64,000 nt of DNA from assembly GCF_000971965.1 (NCBI RefSeq), contig NZ_KQ040792.1, forward strand, positions 558,001 to 622,000. The letters are read 5' to 3'. Position numbers and translations under genes: made by a program. Below the pieces are notes generated by a model. The model was not told the DNA's origin and ran no database searches. It worked only from the letters and a program-made list of their open reading frames with translations. This document shows, one piece after another, positions 53,401 to 62,399 of the stretch; position 1 is the stretch's first letter; every line of letters begins with the position of its first letter. The DNA comes from Paenibacillus wulumuqiensis (GTDB lineage Bacteria; Bacillota; Bacilli; Paenibacillales; Paenibacillaceae).

Positions 53401-54327
53401 TATACTCGTACTGATGCGCTGTACATCGTCCAGATCAATCAGACCGGCTGCAGGCTGAAGCGCACAGGCACTGCCGCAGGCGGAACCAAGGCGCAGCATA
53501 TCGGTTAATGCTCCGCCCCGACTGGCTGCCGTTACCATACCGGCGGCCATCGCGTCGCCGCTGCCGAGTGCACTCGTGATCTGCAGCTCAGGCACCCGGA
53601 CCCGGTAAAAGCGGCCTGTCGCCCGCTCGGCGGCTATCGCGCCATCAGCGCCAAGCGAAATGGCAGCCATCGCGGCACCATGATCCAGCATGGCGGTCAG
53701 AGCCTGCCGCAGCTGCTCTGCTGAAGGCGGCAGACCGCCTGTCGTTATGCCAGCCCAATCGCAGGCTTCCTGGGCATTGGGCTTGACCAGATCCGGTGCC
53801 GCTTTGATACCATGATGCAGGGCTGCTCCGCTGCTATCGAGCGCTGTCCGGGCACCGCAGTCGCGTACGATGCCGATCAGCCGGGCGTACAGATCGTCCG
53901 GGCATCCCTGCGGCAGACTGCCGGAGAACAGTACCCAGTCGGACTTGTGAGCCAGTGTCTCCAGCTGCCGGGTCAGCTGCTCCAGCTGTGCGGACGTGAC
54001 CAGCGGACCCGGCTCGATAAGCTCGGTCTGTGTCTGTTCCTGCTGCTCCAGAATCGTAATCGCCAGCCGGGTCTCGCCATCGGCCTCGGTGAACTGGCAG
54101 TCGACCTGTTCGGCAGCGAGCAGATGCTGCATTTTCTGTCCGTTATAGCCTGCCGTGAATCCGGCGGCAGCTACGGGTTCTCCGAGCTGACGGATGACCC
54201 GGGCGGCATTGACGCCTTTGCCGCCGGGCAGCGTCAGTCCGGCCGTTCGGTGAACGTGATTGATTTGTAAGGAAGGAATCTGGTAAATAATATCCAGTGC
54301 CGCATTCAGTGTTACTGTCGTAATCAT
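53380..54327 (-). CDS. 1-Phosphofructokinase/tagatose-6-phosphate kinase family (PfkB) kinase
   Basis: 315 residues. PfkB signature 1 is PGGKGVNAARVIRQLG (about 34-49) and signature 2 with the catalytic Asp is SALGSGDAMAAGM (about 250-262). N-terminal TVTLNAALDIIYQI is close to LacC/FruK, T-x-T-x-N-P-A-x-D, but the usual proline is alanine (NAALD). It likely phosphorylates a sugar phosphate such as fructose-1-phosphate or tagatose-6-phosphate. No PTS or aldolase gene adjoins it, so the substrate is open. AGAGGCGG precedes the ATG. Confidence 0.9.
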   Translation of the reverse strand: MITTVTLNAALDIIYQIPSLQINHVHRTAGLTLPGGKGVNAARVIRQLGEPVAAAGFTAGYNGQKMQHLLAAEQVDCQFTEADGETRLAITILEQQEQTQTELIEPGPLVTSAQLEQLTRQLETLAHKSDWVLFSGSLPQGCPDDLYARLIGIVRDCGARTALDSSGAALHHGIKAAPDLVKPNAQEACDWAGITTGGLPPSAEQLRQALTAMLDHGAAMAAISLGADGAIAAERATGRFYRVRVPELQITSALGSGDAMAAGMVTAASRGGALTDMLRLGSACGSACALQPAAGLIDLDDVQRISTSIQITPES

Positions 54328-54375
54328 GAAGCCACCGCCTCTGAATGAGAGTTACGGATGGTCTGCATGGTCTGC

Positions 54376-54690
54376 TCAGGAGATCAGTTTCAGCCCAACG
54401 GCCGAAGCAATGATCATCGCGATAAACAGGATGCGCCAGCCGCTTTTGGCTTCATTATACATAAGCATGCCGACAATTGCGCCCCCGACCGTACCGATAC
54501 CTGTCCAGACCGCATAAGCGGTGCCCATGGCAATACCATTCATCGCATAGGTGAGACAGGAGAAACTGCCTGCAAAAGCCAGTATGAGCAGCATAACGTT
54601 TAACACGGATTTATGACGTACAAGCCGGTTCATCCTGATGACACCGACCACTTCAAATCCTCCTGCAATAACAAGAGCTAACCAGTACAT
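54376..54690 (-). CDS. SMR family transporter, Gdx-like, second subunit
   Basis: 104 residues, four helices. The conserved membrane glutamate is in AGGFEVVGVIRMNRL (Glu13), followed by GTAYAVWTGIGTVGGAIVGM. Small multidrug resistance proteins of this kind work as dimers; those encoded as overlapping pairs form heterodimers (YkkCD type) and many export guanidinium. Its start shares one base with the stop of the upstream partner (TGATG). Confidence 0.92.
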   Translation of the reverse strand: MYWLALVIAGGFEVVGVIRMNRLVRHKSVLNVMLLILAFAGSFSCLTYAMNGIAMGTAYAVWTGIGTVGGAIVGMLMYNEAKSGWRILFIAMIIASAVGLKLIS

Positions 54691-55040
54691 CAGACCTCAC
54701 CTGCCTTTTCTGCAACTTTGCTTTCATTATCCGTGACAAGCTTCAATCCAATCACGCCAGCCATCAGCAGCAGAATAAGCAGCAGTTTGGTCCACTGGAA
54801 CGGTTCCCCGAAGATCAGCATCTCCGCTGCTACGGTTCCACCGGTACCAATCCCGGTAAACACTGCATAGACCGTACCAACCGGCAGCCGATTGGAAGCT
54901 TTGATAATCAGATAAAAACTCAGGGTAATCCCTGCCGCTGTCAGTATCCATTCGCTGACGGTTCCGGCATGTTTGAGGCCGGATACCCAGACGACTTCAA
55001 GCAGTCCACCGATAAATACATATAACCAGTTGCGATTCAT
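54690..55040 (-). CDS. SMR family transporter, Gdx-like, first subunit
   Basis: 116 residues, four helices. IGGLLEVVWVSGLKHAG (Glu15, Trp, LK) is the SugE/Gdx signature for guanidinium exporters, and GTVYAVFTGIGTGGTV is the conserved helix 3. A hydrophilic C-terminal tail is added. Heterodimer with the next gene. A TetR gene lies 60 bases upstream on the same strand; no guanidine riboswitch was seen, so control seems to be by TetR. Confidence 0.92.
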   Translation of the reverse strand: MNRNWLYVFIGGLLEVVWVSGLKHAGTVSEWILTAAGITLSFYLIIKASNRLPVGTVYAVFTGIGTGGTVAAEMLIFGEPFQWTKLLLILLLMAGVIGLKLVTDNESKVAEKAGEV

Positions 55041-55100
55041 GATGTTTGTTCATCCCCTTTGTAATGCACATCCTGTGTGTCTTTAGTTTTGATTTTCCCG

Positions 55101-55691
55101 TTATTGATGAACGGCCTGAATCCCACGCCAGTATACCGGCCATATGGTATTCAGCCGCTGTACCGAGCGATGGGACTGTCCGTACAGCATCTCGATCAGG
55201 ATACCGTCGGCGCAGGTCATGTATGCCTGGGAAGCTGCCTCCGCAGATAGGCAGAGGGAGAGCTCGCCCTGATCCATGCTCTGGCGCAGCAGCCGGGTCA
55301 GACGGGATTCCAGTCCGTCCAGCAGATTGTAAATTAGCGGAATGACCTCTTCCCGAAGCGCTGCAGGCGGAAAAAATGACATGCGGATCACGAATTTGAT
55401 CGTATCATCACTGGTATATAACTCCTGCAAATAGGTGAGCAGTCCGCGCAGCTTTTGCTCCGACGGCTGTTCCCGGTGGGCAATCATATAACGGATAATC
55501 TGATGCTTCAATGCCCGTGCCGCCCGGCTCAGCACCTTGAGGAAAAGATCTTCCTTGCTTTTAAAATGGGCGTAGATCGACGGTTTCTTGATTCCTGCTT
55601 CTGCAGCCAGTCTGGAGAGCGAAGCTCCTTCATAACCATCCTTCGCAAAATGGGACAATCCAATATGGAGCAGTTGTAACTTTACACTCAT
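55101..55691 (-). CDS. TetR family repressor
   Basis: 196 residues. The N-terminal helix-turn-helix is LSRLAAEAGIKKPSIYAHFKSKEDLF in pieces (about residues 25-50), typical of TetR/AcrR. The C-terminal ligand domain (about 60-190) is unspecific by eye. AGGTGA precedes the ATG. It heads the tetR-SMR-SMR unit and has a perfect palindrome just upstream of its start, so it probably represses the whole operon and responds to an exported compound. Confidence 0.92.
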   Translation of the reverse strand: MSVKLQLLHIGLSHFAKDGYEGASLSRLAAEAGIKKPSIYAHFKSKEDLFLKVLSRAARALKHQIIRYMIAHREQPSEQKLRGLLTYLQELYTSDDTIKFVIRMSFFPPAALREEVIPLIYNLLDGLESRLTRLLRQSMDQGELSLCLSAEAASQAYMTCADGILIEMLYGQSHRSVQRLNTIWPVYWRGIQAVHQ

Positions 55692-55703
55692 AGTTTCACC
55701 TAC

Positions 55704-55754
55704 CTAACGGTCGTTAGTTAAGGTGATTATTTCACATCATTTTTAATATGTCAA
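55704..55754 (-). promoter_or_regulatory. Promoter and TetR operator of the SMR operon
   Basis: On the minus strand TTGACA, 17 bases, AATAAT form the promoter. Downstream of it CTAACGGTCGTTAG (55704-55717), a perfect palindrome with arms CTAACG and CGTTAG, covers the start of the transcript. Binding here would block transcription. Confidence 0.78.
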
Positions 55755-55785
55755 ACCGGTATTCTCCGGTAAATGCCTATACGAC

Positions 55786-55820
55786 AAAAACGCCTGCTCC
55801 CCGGAAGGACAGACGTTTTT
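55786..55820. terminator. Imperfect terminator after the phospholipase D-like gene
   Basis: AAAACG-CTG-TCC pairs with GGA-CAG-CGTTTT, with bulges, and has A and T ends. It serves the minus-strand gene. Confidence 0.55.
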
Positions 55821-55890
55821 GCCAATAATATATGAAGAGCCGACTAGCGAGGACAGATTACCTGTACAGCCCCTACAGATGGATAACGAT

Positions 55891-57447
55891 TCAGAACGTG
55901 GTAAAGCCGAGGATCAGCTGCAGTCGGTAGGCGATATCCTTGATCCAGGTGCTGTCTTCCTGGTAAGCACTCAGCGGCAGGGTATACTGCTCTCCATTGT
56001 TGGTCCATAGCATGGTGAAGTAATCATTTACTTCCTTCATCAGTGCATTGTCCCCGGGAGCGGAGATCCACAGATCATTTTCCAGATTGTAATCTTTCAG
56101 ATTACGCGGGGTAAAGTTGGACGAGCCGCCGATAATCAGATCATTGCCTGATCCCCGATCGATATACATCAGCTTGGTATGATACTGCTCTTCGGTCGTG
56201 TTATACCAGCGAATGCCGATTTTGCCGTCGGTCTCGCTGCTTAATTCGGCAGCAACCGGACGGTTTGGGATGCCGATTTTGTCCTGACCAAAGGCATTTT
56301 GGTTCGGGTCCAGAATAAGCTGGATTTTCACACCCCGCTGTGAGGCATTGATCAGTTCGGAAGTCACCTGCTTGTCGGCAAGGTAAAACATGCCCATCCA
56401 CAGGGTATCTCCTTCGCGGGTACTCTGTATGCCTTCCAGCAGGCGATCGTATACTTTGCCTTCGGTAATATAGCGGAGCTGGATATCTCCTTTGCCGGTC
56501 GTAGCCGGTGTGGAGGCTGCAGGGCCCGCCAATGCACCAGAGCTGCTGCTTGGCTGGGTGGTCTCTTCATATTCCGGCAGCTGTACCTTGCTGCCGGACA
56601 GATCGATCACCGCCTGCTCCGCCCGCAGCAGATCGGCCGTGATCGGTCCCTGCACCTCAAAGGCGATATTGGAATGATACGCGCTGGCATCATGAATATT
56701 GCCGGTAGAGACGAGTGCGCTGTTCTCGGTGATGACTGCTTTGCGATGGTTGGCTTTGACATTCATCAGCTTCAGATAGGAGCGGAAGGTCACATTGGGA
56801 CCGGATGTAGCCATGCCGTTGGGAATATGTCCATTGCCTTCCTGGCCGAACCACTGGAAAAAGGTACGCCATACCGCCGAATAGACCGGCGTCGAATCGC
56901 GCAGCGGGTCCACATCCGTCATAATGACATCAATGCCGTTTTGCTTCATTTTCTCCAGCAGCGGATTGGGATTGGAATTGTAATCGGTATTGACCTCATC
57001 GGTGATGAAGACAATTTGCAGATCCGGCACCTGCTGCTTGCGCTGAATCAGTTTGTTGGTGAGCTGCTCGCTCAGCTGCGGGTATTTTTGCCCTTTATGT
57101 ACGTAATTGTTGAACAGGAACATATCGATGACGATGTAGTCTTTGGCTTCACCGATCATTTTGACGATACGATCGTAGATTTGCCTTTTCTGGGTAAAGC
57201 TGTTCTCGGTTCCCGGAGCGGCATAGGTCAGATCGTAATAAAAATTCACATGGTCCACATTATAGAGCGGGCCTTCATAGGATACTCCCGCAGGCAGTGG
57301 TTTATGGGTCTGATAGATCATAACGGCGATAAGCCAGATAATTAGCAAACCAAGCAGGGAACGCAGGGAAATGGCCTGCCAGCTGGACTTGCGTTTACCG
57401 GGACCCGAAGCATGAATAGGTGGTGTATTTTTGGAAAATGCTTTCAT
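55891..57447 (-). CDS. Phospholipase D-like (cardiolipin synthase family) membrane protein
   Basis: 518 residues with one N-terminal membrane anchor (about 29-47: LLGLLIIWLIAVMIYQ). Two PLD domains follow. The first has HRKAVITENSALVSTGN (HxK without the following Asp), the second the full HTKLMYIDRGSGNDLIIGGSSN-type HKD motif. A Ser/Pro/Thr/Ala linker (about 310-340) joins them. The catalytic face would be outside the membrane. It may act on phospholipids or be a PLD-type nuclease. Start ATG follows AAAGGAG at eleven bases. It is divergent from the carotenoid operon. Confidence 0.86.
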   Translation of the reverse strand: MKAFSKNTPPIHASGPGKRKSSWQAISLRSLLGLLIIWLIAVMIYQTHKPLPAGVSYEGPLYNVDHVNFYYDLTYAAPGTENSFTQKRQIYDRIVKMIGEAKDYIVIDMFLFNNYVHKGQKYPQLSEQLTNKLIQRKQQVPDLQIVFITDEVNTDYNSNPNPLLEKMKQNGIDVIMTDVDPLRDSTPVYSAVWRTFFQWFGQEGNGHIPNGMATSGPNVTFRSYLKLMNVKANHRKAVITENSALVSTGNIHDASAYHSNIAFEVQGPITADLLRAEQAVIDLSGSKVQLPEYEETTQPSSSSGALAGPAASTPATTGKGDIQLRYITEGKVYDRLLEGIQSTREGDTLWMGMFYLADKQVTSELINASQRGVKIQLILDPNQNAFGQDKIGIPNRPVAAELSSETDGKIGIRWYNTTEEQYHTKLMYIDRGSGNDLIIGGSSNFTPRNLKDYNLENDLWISAPGDNALMKEVNDYFTMLWTNNGEQYTLPLSAYQEDSTWIKDIAYRLQLILGFTTF

Positions 57448-57522
57448 TAGCAGTGAAGCTCCTTTCAGGATGGACAACAGATCATGTCACATATGTATCC
57501 ATATAACAACAAAAGTCGGTTT

Positions 57523-57539
57523 TTGACGCAAAACGTCAA
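57523..57539. promoter_or_regulatory. Palindrome in the divergent PLD/carotenoid promoter region
   Basis: TTGACG and CGTCAA form a perfect dyad around CAAAA. It lies between the two divergent genes and could be an operator or part of a promoter. No matching regulator gene is nearby. Confidence 0.35.
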
Positions 57540-57704
57540 CATGTAAATTAATGGATTTTTAAGAAGATTAAAATTTAATTTTGTAAAATCTGTGACATAC
57601 AGTTGCAAACGGGGTATCGCGCGTTTATATATAGTTCATGGGTATCCATCATAGTTACATGTAATACCAGAATAACGCTATCACAGAGGAAAAAGGGGAA
57701 TGTA

Positions 57705-59255
57705 ATGAAAGCAATTCAGTCTACCCGCAAAGCAGTTATTGTTGGGGCAGGACCCGGAGGATTGGCTGCAGGCATGATCCTTGCGAGTCACGGGTACGAG
57801 GTGGACGTGTATGAGAAGCAGCCGGTGGTAGGCGGCCGATCTTCCCGTTTGCATCTGGGTGAATACCGGTTTGACCGCGGAGCCACATTCCTGATGATGC
57901 CTCACCTGATCGAGGAGTTATTTGAGATGTCCGGCCGTTCGCTGGATAATTATGTAGACATGCAGGAGCTGACACCGCTGTACAGCCTGCATTTTGGGGA
58001 TATGGTATTCAAGCCTTCCCGGGATCGCGAGGATACGGCAGCACAGATCGCCCGCCTGTTCCCTGGCGATGAGCAGGGATACTATCGCTATCTGGAAGAG
58101 GAAGATGTGAAGCTGGACAAGGTGATGCCTTTGCTGCGCCGTCCATTCTCCAGTCTGGCCGATTATATGCGCGCTGATGTTCTTCGTGCGCTGCCCAAGC
58201 TGCATCTGAATGATACCGTCTATGGACGGCTGTCCCGTTATTTCAAGGATGAGCGCCTCAAGCAGGCTTTTACGTTTCAGTCCAAATATCTTGGTATGTC
58301 CGCCTGGGAATGTCCGGGTACATTTACGATACTGTCCTACCTGGAACATCGCTATGGTCTTTTTCATCCCAAAGGCGGGCTGAATTCCGTGTTTGAAGCG
58401 ATGGCACAGGTGATCTCCGAGCACGGCGGACGCGTACATACTTCCAGAGGGGTACAGCGTGTCATCACGCAGGGCCGCAAGGCAACCGGCGTGATCTTGG
58501 ACAACGGCGAACAGATCCATGCCGACCATGTAGTAATCAATGCCGATTTTGCTTCGGCAATGAACCAGCTGTTCGAACCCGGTGTGCTGCGCAAGTATGC
58601 GCCGGATCAGCTGGCACAGAAGAAATATTCCTGTTCGGCCGCGATGCTCTATTTGGGGATTGACGGTGCTGTCGATCTGGAGCATCACTCGGTTCACTTC
58701 TCTGCCGATTATCACAAAAATGTAGATGAAATCACCAAGTTCAAGACGTTATCCGAGGACCCGTCGATCTATGTGCACAACCCTTCGGTGCTGGATTCAA
58801 CGCTGGCTCCGGCAGGCAAATCGGCGCTGTATATTCTGATGCCGACGCCGAATCTGACAGGCGAGACCGACTGGGAAGCCAAGCGCGAGCAGGTGAAGGA
58901 GCAGATGCTGGATCGGGCAGAGCAGATTCCGCAGCTGCAGGGACTGCGTGACCGGATCGAGACGATGAGCTTCTTTACCCCGCTGGACTGGGAGCAGCAG
59001 CTGGATGTGTATCAGGGAGCGACCTTTAACCTGACCCACAATCTGGGACAAATGATGGCTTTTCGTCCACATAATCAATTCGAGGAAGTGGATGGCGTAT
59101 GGCTGGTTGGTGGAGGAACGCATCCGGGCAGCGGACTGCCGACGATCTTTGAATCGGCGCGGATCAGTACATCGCTTATTTTCAAGCAGGACGGGGTAGC
59201 CCATTCTTCCAAAATGGACGCCGGATCGGTTCTGGCCGGGGCGGAGCCATCATGA
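57705..59255 (+). CDS. Carotenoid desaturase/oxidase, CrtN/CrtI family, first copy
   Basis: 516-residue FAD enzyme. The dinucleotide motif AVIVGAGPGGLAAGMILAS opens the protein, GGRSSRLHLGEYRFDRGATFL follows, and the C-terminus has the family signature DGVWLVGGGTHPGSGLPTIFES in pieces. In C30 pathways such enzymes introduce double bases into dehydrosqualene to give diaponeurosporene or diapolycopene. Which of the two copies desaturates and which oxidises the end group is not certain by eye. AAAGGGG precedes the ATG. It begins a six-gene operon whose members overlap or nearly touch. Confidence 0.9.
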   Translation: MKAIQSTRKAVIVGAGPGGLAAGMILASHGYEVDVYEKQPVVGGRSSRLHLGEYRFDRGATFLMMPHLIEELFEMSGRSLDNYVDMQELTPLYSLHFGDMVFKPSRDREDTAAQIARLFPGDEQGYYRYLEEEDVKLDKVMPLLRRPFSSLADYMRADVLRALPKLHLNDTVYGRLSRYFKDERLKQAFTFQSKYLGMSAWECPGTFTILSYLEHRYGLFHPKGGLNSVFEAMAQVISEHGGRVHTSRGVQRVITQGRKATGVILDNGEQIHADHVVINADFASAMNQLFEPGVLRKYAPDQLAQKKYSCSAAMLYLGIDGAVDLEHHSVHFSADYHKNVDEITKFKTLSEDPSIYVHNPSVLDSTLAPAGKSALYILMPTPNLTGETDWEAKREQVKEQMLDRAEQIPQLQGLRDRIETMSFFTPLDWEQQLDVYQGATFNLTHNLGQMMAFRPHNQFEEVDGVWLVGGGTHPGSGLPTIFESARISTSLIFKQDGVAHSSKMDAGSVLAGAEPS

Positions 59256-60727
59256 GCCGTAGGAAAAAGATCGCCATCGTCGGCGGGGGCATCGGCGGAT
59301 TGACGGCAGCCCTGTTATTAAGCCGCCGGGACGTCGATGTAACGGTATTCGAACAGAGCGACCGGCTGGGCGGACGAATCGCCTTTGAAGAAGAGGGCGA
59401 GCAGCGGATTGATCAGGGACCGACGATTGTGCTGCTGCCGGAGATGCTGTACAGCATTCTGGAGGAAGCGGGAGTCAGTCGTGATCGCCTGCCGCTGATC
59501 GAATGTGATCCGCTGTACCGTATTCATTATCCGGATGGCAAAGTGCTGACCAAGCATCGTGATCCGGAGCATCAGGCAGAGGAAGTGGAACGTGTATTTC
59601 CCGAAGAAGGACGGAATTTCCAGCGGTTTATCCGTGAGATGAGTCCGTTGTTTCCACGGGGGCAGACTTCTTTTCTGGAGCGTGACTTTCCGGCCTGGAC
59701 GCAGTTTTTTAGCGGAAGCAATCTGTCGTTGATGCGCAGTCTGCGCGCCTATCGCAATCTGAGCAGCGCGGCAGGCATGTATTTCCGCCATGTACAGCTG
59801 CGTGAAGCCTATTCGCTGCAGAGCCTGTATATCGGCGGCATTCCCGAAAAGACGCCGGGACTGTATACGATGCTGCCTTATGCGGAGCATGCTTTTGGTG
59901 TCTGGATGCTCAAGGGAGGATATGGCATGCTGCCGCAGATTCTCGGAGAAGAGCTGGCGGAGCGCGGTGTTACCGTCCATCTGAATTGTCCGGTGGAGGA
60001 GATCGAGGTGCGACATGGTGTCTGTCTCGGTGTCCGGGCAGATGGAGAAAAGCAGGCATTTGATGCTGTATTGTATAATGGGGACTTTCCCTATATTCAT
60101 TCCCTGTTATCTGGCAGCGAGCCGCCGATCAAGCCGCGCCGTACGCCCTATCAGCCATCTACCGGATGTGTACTGATCTATGCGGGTACCAGGCGACAAT
60201 GGCCGGATATGCTGACCCATCAATTTTTCCTGCCGAATGGTCTGGATGCGAGTTTGCGCGAGACCTTCCGTAATCGTCAGCTGCCGCGGGATCCTTCCTT
60301 TTATGTATTCAATCCGGTGGCACTGGATGAAGATGCAACTCCGGCAGGCGAGAGTGTTCTGTATTTCCTGATTCCGGTAACGGATGAAGCAGGCATCGAC
60401 TGGGAACAGGATACCGACCGGCTCGTGCAGCAGGTGCTGGATTCCGCCGAAGAGAGGGGATTCATCGGACTGCGTGATTCCCTGAAATGGATGAAAGTAC
60501 GCACACCGGCGGATGCGCTGCGCAGCGGCTTGTATGGAGGCGGCAGCTTTGGGATTGCACCGATTCTTCGTCAGTCCGGTGTCTATCGCCCCCAGCCCAG
60601 ACCTTTTCCGACCATACGCCGGTTATATGCAGCCGGAGCATCCGTGCATCCCGGCGGCGGCGTACCGATTGTGATGCAGGGAGCGAGAATGGCTGTACAG
60701 CAAATTGTAAAGGAGTTGGGAATTTGA
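59252..60727 (+). CDS. Carotenoid desaturase/oxidase, CrtN/CrtP family, second copy
   Basis: 491 residues, paralogous to the gene before, with which it overlaps as ATGA. FAD motif AIVGGGIGGLTAALLLSRR, then DRLGGRIAFEEEGEQRIDQGPT, and a C-terminal YAAGASVHPGGGVPIVMQGAR. The distinctive VHPGGGVP end occurs in CrtNb/CrtP-like oxygenases as well as CrtN, so roles within the pair are inferred only: one desaturase, one terminal methyl oxidase. Stop overlaps the next start. Confidence 0.88.
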   Translation: MSRRKKIAIVGGGIGGLTAALLLSRRDVDVTVFEQSDRLGGRIAFEEEGEQRIDQGPTIVLLPEMLYSILEEAGVSRDRLPLIECDPLYRIHYPDGKVLTKHRDPEHQAEEVERVFPEEGRNFQRFIREMSPLFPRGQTSFLERDFPAWTQFFSGSNLSLMRSLRAYRNLSSAAGMYFRHVQLREAYSLQSLYIGGIPEKTPGLYTMLPYAEHAFGVWMLKGGYGMLPQILGEELAERGVTVHLNCPVEEIEVRHGVCLGVRADGEKQAFDAVLYNGDFPYIHSLLSGSEPPIKPRRTPYQPSTGCVLIYAGTRRQWPDMLTHQFFLPNGLDASLRETFRNRQLPRDPSFYVFNPVALDEDATPAGESVLYFLIPVTDEAGIDWEQDTDRLVQQVLDSAEERGFIGLRDSLKWMKVRTPADALRSGLYGGGSFGIAPILRQSGVYRPQPRPFPTIRRLYAAGASVHPGGGVPIVMQGARMAVQQIVKELGI

Positions 60728-61605
60728 ATTATGTAAGCGAAGCGGATCTGCAAAGCTGCGAAGAAATGATCCGTCACGGTTCGTCGTCTTTTTATTATGC
60801 CTTTAGCTGGCTGAACAGTCCCGAGAAAGAAGCGGTTCATGTCATCTATGCCTTTTGCCGGATGATTGACGACAGTGTGGACGAGCCGGACCAATCCGCC
60901 TATACGATTCAGGAGCTGCAGTCCCTGTTTGCCAATCTGGAACAGGCGGAAGGACACTTTATCTGGCCTTCCCTGCGCTGGCTGTTTGATGCGTTTCCTT
61001 CATTGTCACGGACGCCGTTTCAGCGGCAGATGGACGGGCAGACATATGATTTGACCTTTACTCGCTATTCCACGATGCGGGAGCTGGAGCATTATTGTTA
61101 TCTCGTAGCCGGTACGGTGGGCGAGATGCTGCTGCCTGTACTCAAGGGCGAGCACAGCGAAGAGATCCGTCATTCCGGCATTGCGCTGGGCAAAGCAATG
61201 CAGATCGTGAACATTATGCGGGATATCGGTGAAGACGGACGCAGAGGACGGCGTTATGTGCCGCTGGAGCTGCTGAACAAACACGGCTATACCGAGCAGG
61301 AGCTGGAAAACGGCGTGATCAATGATCGTTTTCGGGCGATGATGGATGAGCTGCGTCTGCTGGCCGAGCAGTGGTTTGCGACAGGGCTTGGAGATTTACA
61401 TGCTTATCCGGAACGCAGTGCGTTTACGGTGGAATTGGCAGCGACATTTTATGCGGGCATTATGGATGCCATTGCAGATAATGAATACGATGTATTTTCC
61501 CAGCGTGCCTATGTGGATGAAGCGCGCAAGCGTGAGCTGCTGATGAAGGTAGCTCTGCATCATGGCGTAAATCTGGAAATGCTTGAACGGCCTGCGGTAT
61601 CCTGA
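60724..61605 (+). CDS. crtM: Dehydrosqualene/phytoene synthase (CrtM/CrtB family)
   Basis: 293 residues. Condenses two prenyl diphosphates, in Firmicutes usually farnesyl diphosphate to dehydrosqualene. The two Asp-rich Mg sites are present: FCRMIDDSVDEPDQ (DDxxD) and NIMRDIGEDGRRGRRYVPLE (DxxED), with SSFYYAF near the start. The start is a TTG eight bases after AAGGAG, overlapping the previous stop as TTGA; no ATG is available in frame there. C30 rather than C40 is inferred from the family of the neighbours. Confidence 0.92.
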   Translation: MNYVSEADLQSCEEMIRHGSSSFYYAFSWLNSPEKEAVHVIYAFCRMIDDSVDEPDQSAYTIQELQSLFANLEQAEGHFIWPSLRWLFDAFPSLSRTPFQRQMDGQTYDLTFTRYSTMRELEHYCYLVAGTVGEMLLPVLKGEHSEEIRHSGIALGKAMQIVNIMRDIGEDGRRGRRYVPLELLNKHGYTEQELENGVINDRFRAMMDELRLLAEQWFATGLGDLHAYPERSAFTVELAATFYAGIMDAIADNEYDVFSQRAYVDEARKRELLMKVALHHGVNLEMLERPAVS

Positions 61606-62399
61606 TGGGCTGGTTATTCTGGATCTGGTACGCGATTGGAGCCGCCCTGCTGTTAACCATTCGCGTACCGGAAGTGCTGGATTTCTCGAATGGACTGTTT
61701 CTCGTATTTTACGCGCTGTATGCCCTGTATCTGATGAAGCGACATCAGGTGTATTGGCAGCTGTCCGACCGGTCAGTCACTGGTGGGAAGAGCAAACCGT
61801 ATGTCCGTTTGCTGCTGCCGGCCGTGATAATCTGGCTGGGCGGGATGTCGCTGGAATGGATCGGTGTACATACCGGATGGCCGTTTGGAGAGTATGAATA
61901 TACGCCTGTGCTGGGCAGCCTGATTTTCGGTGTACCGTGGACGCTCGGGTTTGGCTGGATTGGTGTGGTAGCCGGCGGAGCGCTGCTCAGTAGTGCCCGG
62001 GTGGAGACAGGCAGGCAGGTGCCTGCTGCTGTACGCTCCTGGTCTGCGCGTCTGCTGCGTGCTGTCAAAATCGGCATCTGGATCATTATTCTGGATCTGG
62101 TACTGGACCCGGTCGCCCATGCGCGCGGATTCTGGCACTGGGGCGGAAGCGGAGGATTTTATGGAGTGCCATGGAGTAATTTTATCGCCTGGTTTGTCGT
62201 GGGCGGAGTGCTCTCGCTGACACTGCCGATATTATTTATCACCCGCAAGGTGCACCGTCAGGCGACTTTTCTGTATCAGGGCATGCTGCTGCTGTTTGGG
62301 CTGCTGGCCTGGAAAGCAGGCATCGAAGGTTCGATGCTGGCGGCTGCGCTTGGCATACTGCTCGCGGAAGGGAGCTACCGGTATGATACCCGCGCATAA
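61605..62399 (+). CDS. CruF-like carotenoid 1,2-hydratase family protein
   Basis: 264 residues, seven or so helices. The family (DUF422, CruF/bisanhydrobacterioruberin hydratase) is recognised by the conserved EWIGVHTGWPFGEYEYT, LGSLIFGVPWTLGFGW, LDLVLDPVAHARGFWHW and FYGVPWSNFIAW segments. CruF adds water to the terminal psi end, giving a 1-hydroxy carotenoid that can be glycosylated. It starts within the crtM stop (TGATG) and overlaps the next gene by 17 bases. A CruF in an otherwise C30-type cluster fits a 1-hydroxy, glycosylated C30 pigment. Confidence 0.9.
   Translation: MGWLFWIWYAIGAALLLTIRVPEVLDFSNGLFLVFYALYALYLMKRHQVYWQLSDRSVTGGKSKPYVRLLLPAVIIWLGGMSLEWIGVHTGWPFGEYEYTPVLGSLIFGVPWTLGFGWIGVVAGGALLSSARVETGRQVPAAVRSWSARLLRAVKIGIWIIILDLVLDPVAHARGFWHWGGSGGFYGVPWSNFIAWFVVGGVLSLTLPILFITRKVHRQATFLYQGMLLLFGLLAWKAGIEGSMLAAALGILLAEGSYRYDTRA

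Noticed and set aside
54690-55100. Guanidine (ykkC-type) riboswitch before the SMR pair
   Set aside because: Only 60 bases separate the TetR gene from the first SMR gene, with no room for or trace of the element.
57592-57617. SigB promoter for the carotenoid operon
   Set aside because: GGGTAT is a good -10 but the -35 at the right distance (GTGACA) does not match GTTTAA; the second GGGTAT has a GTTTAT at too short a spacing.
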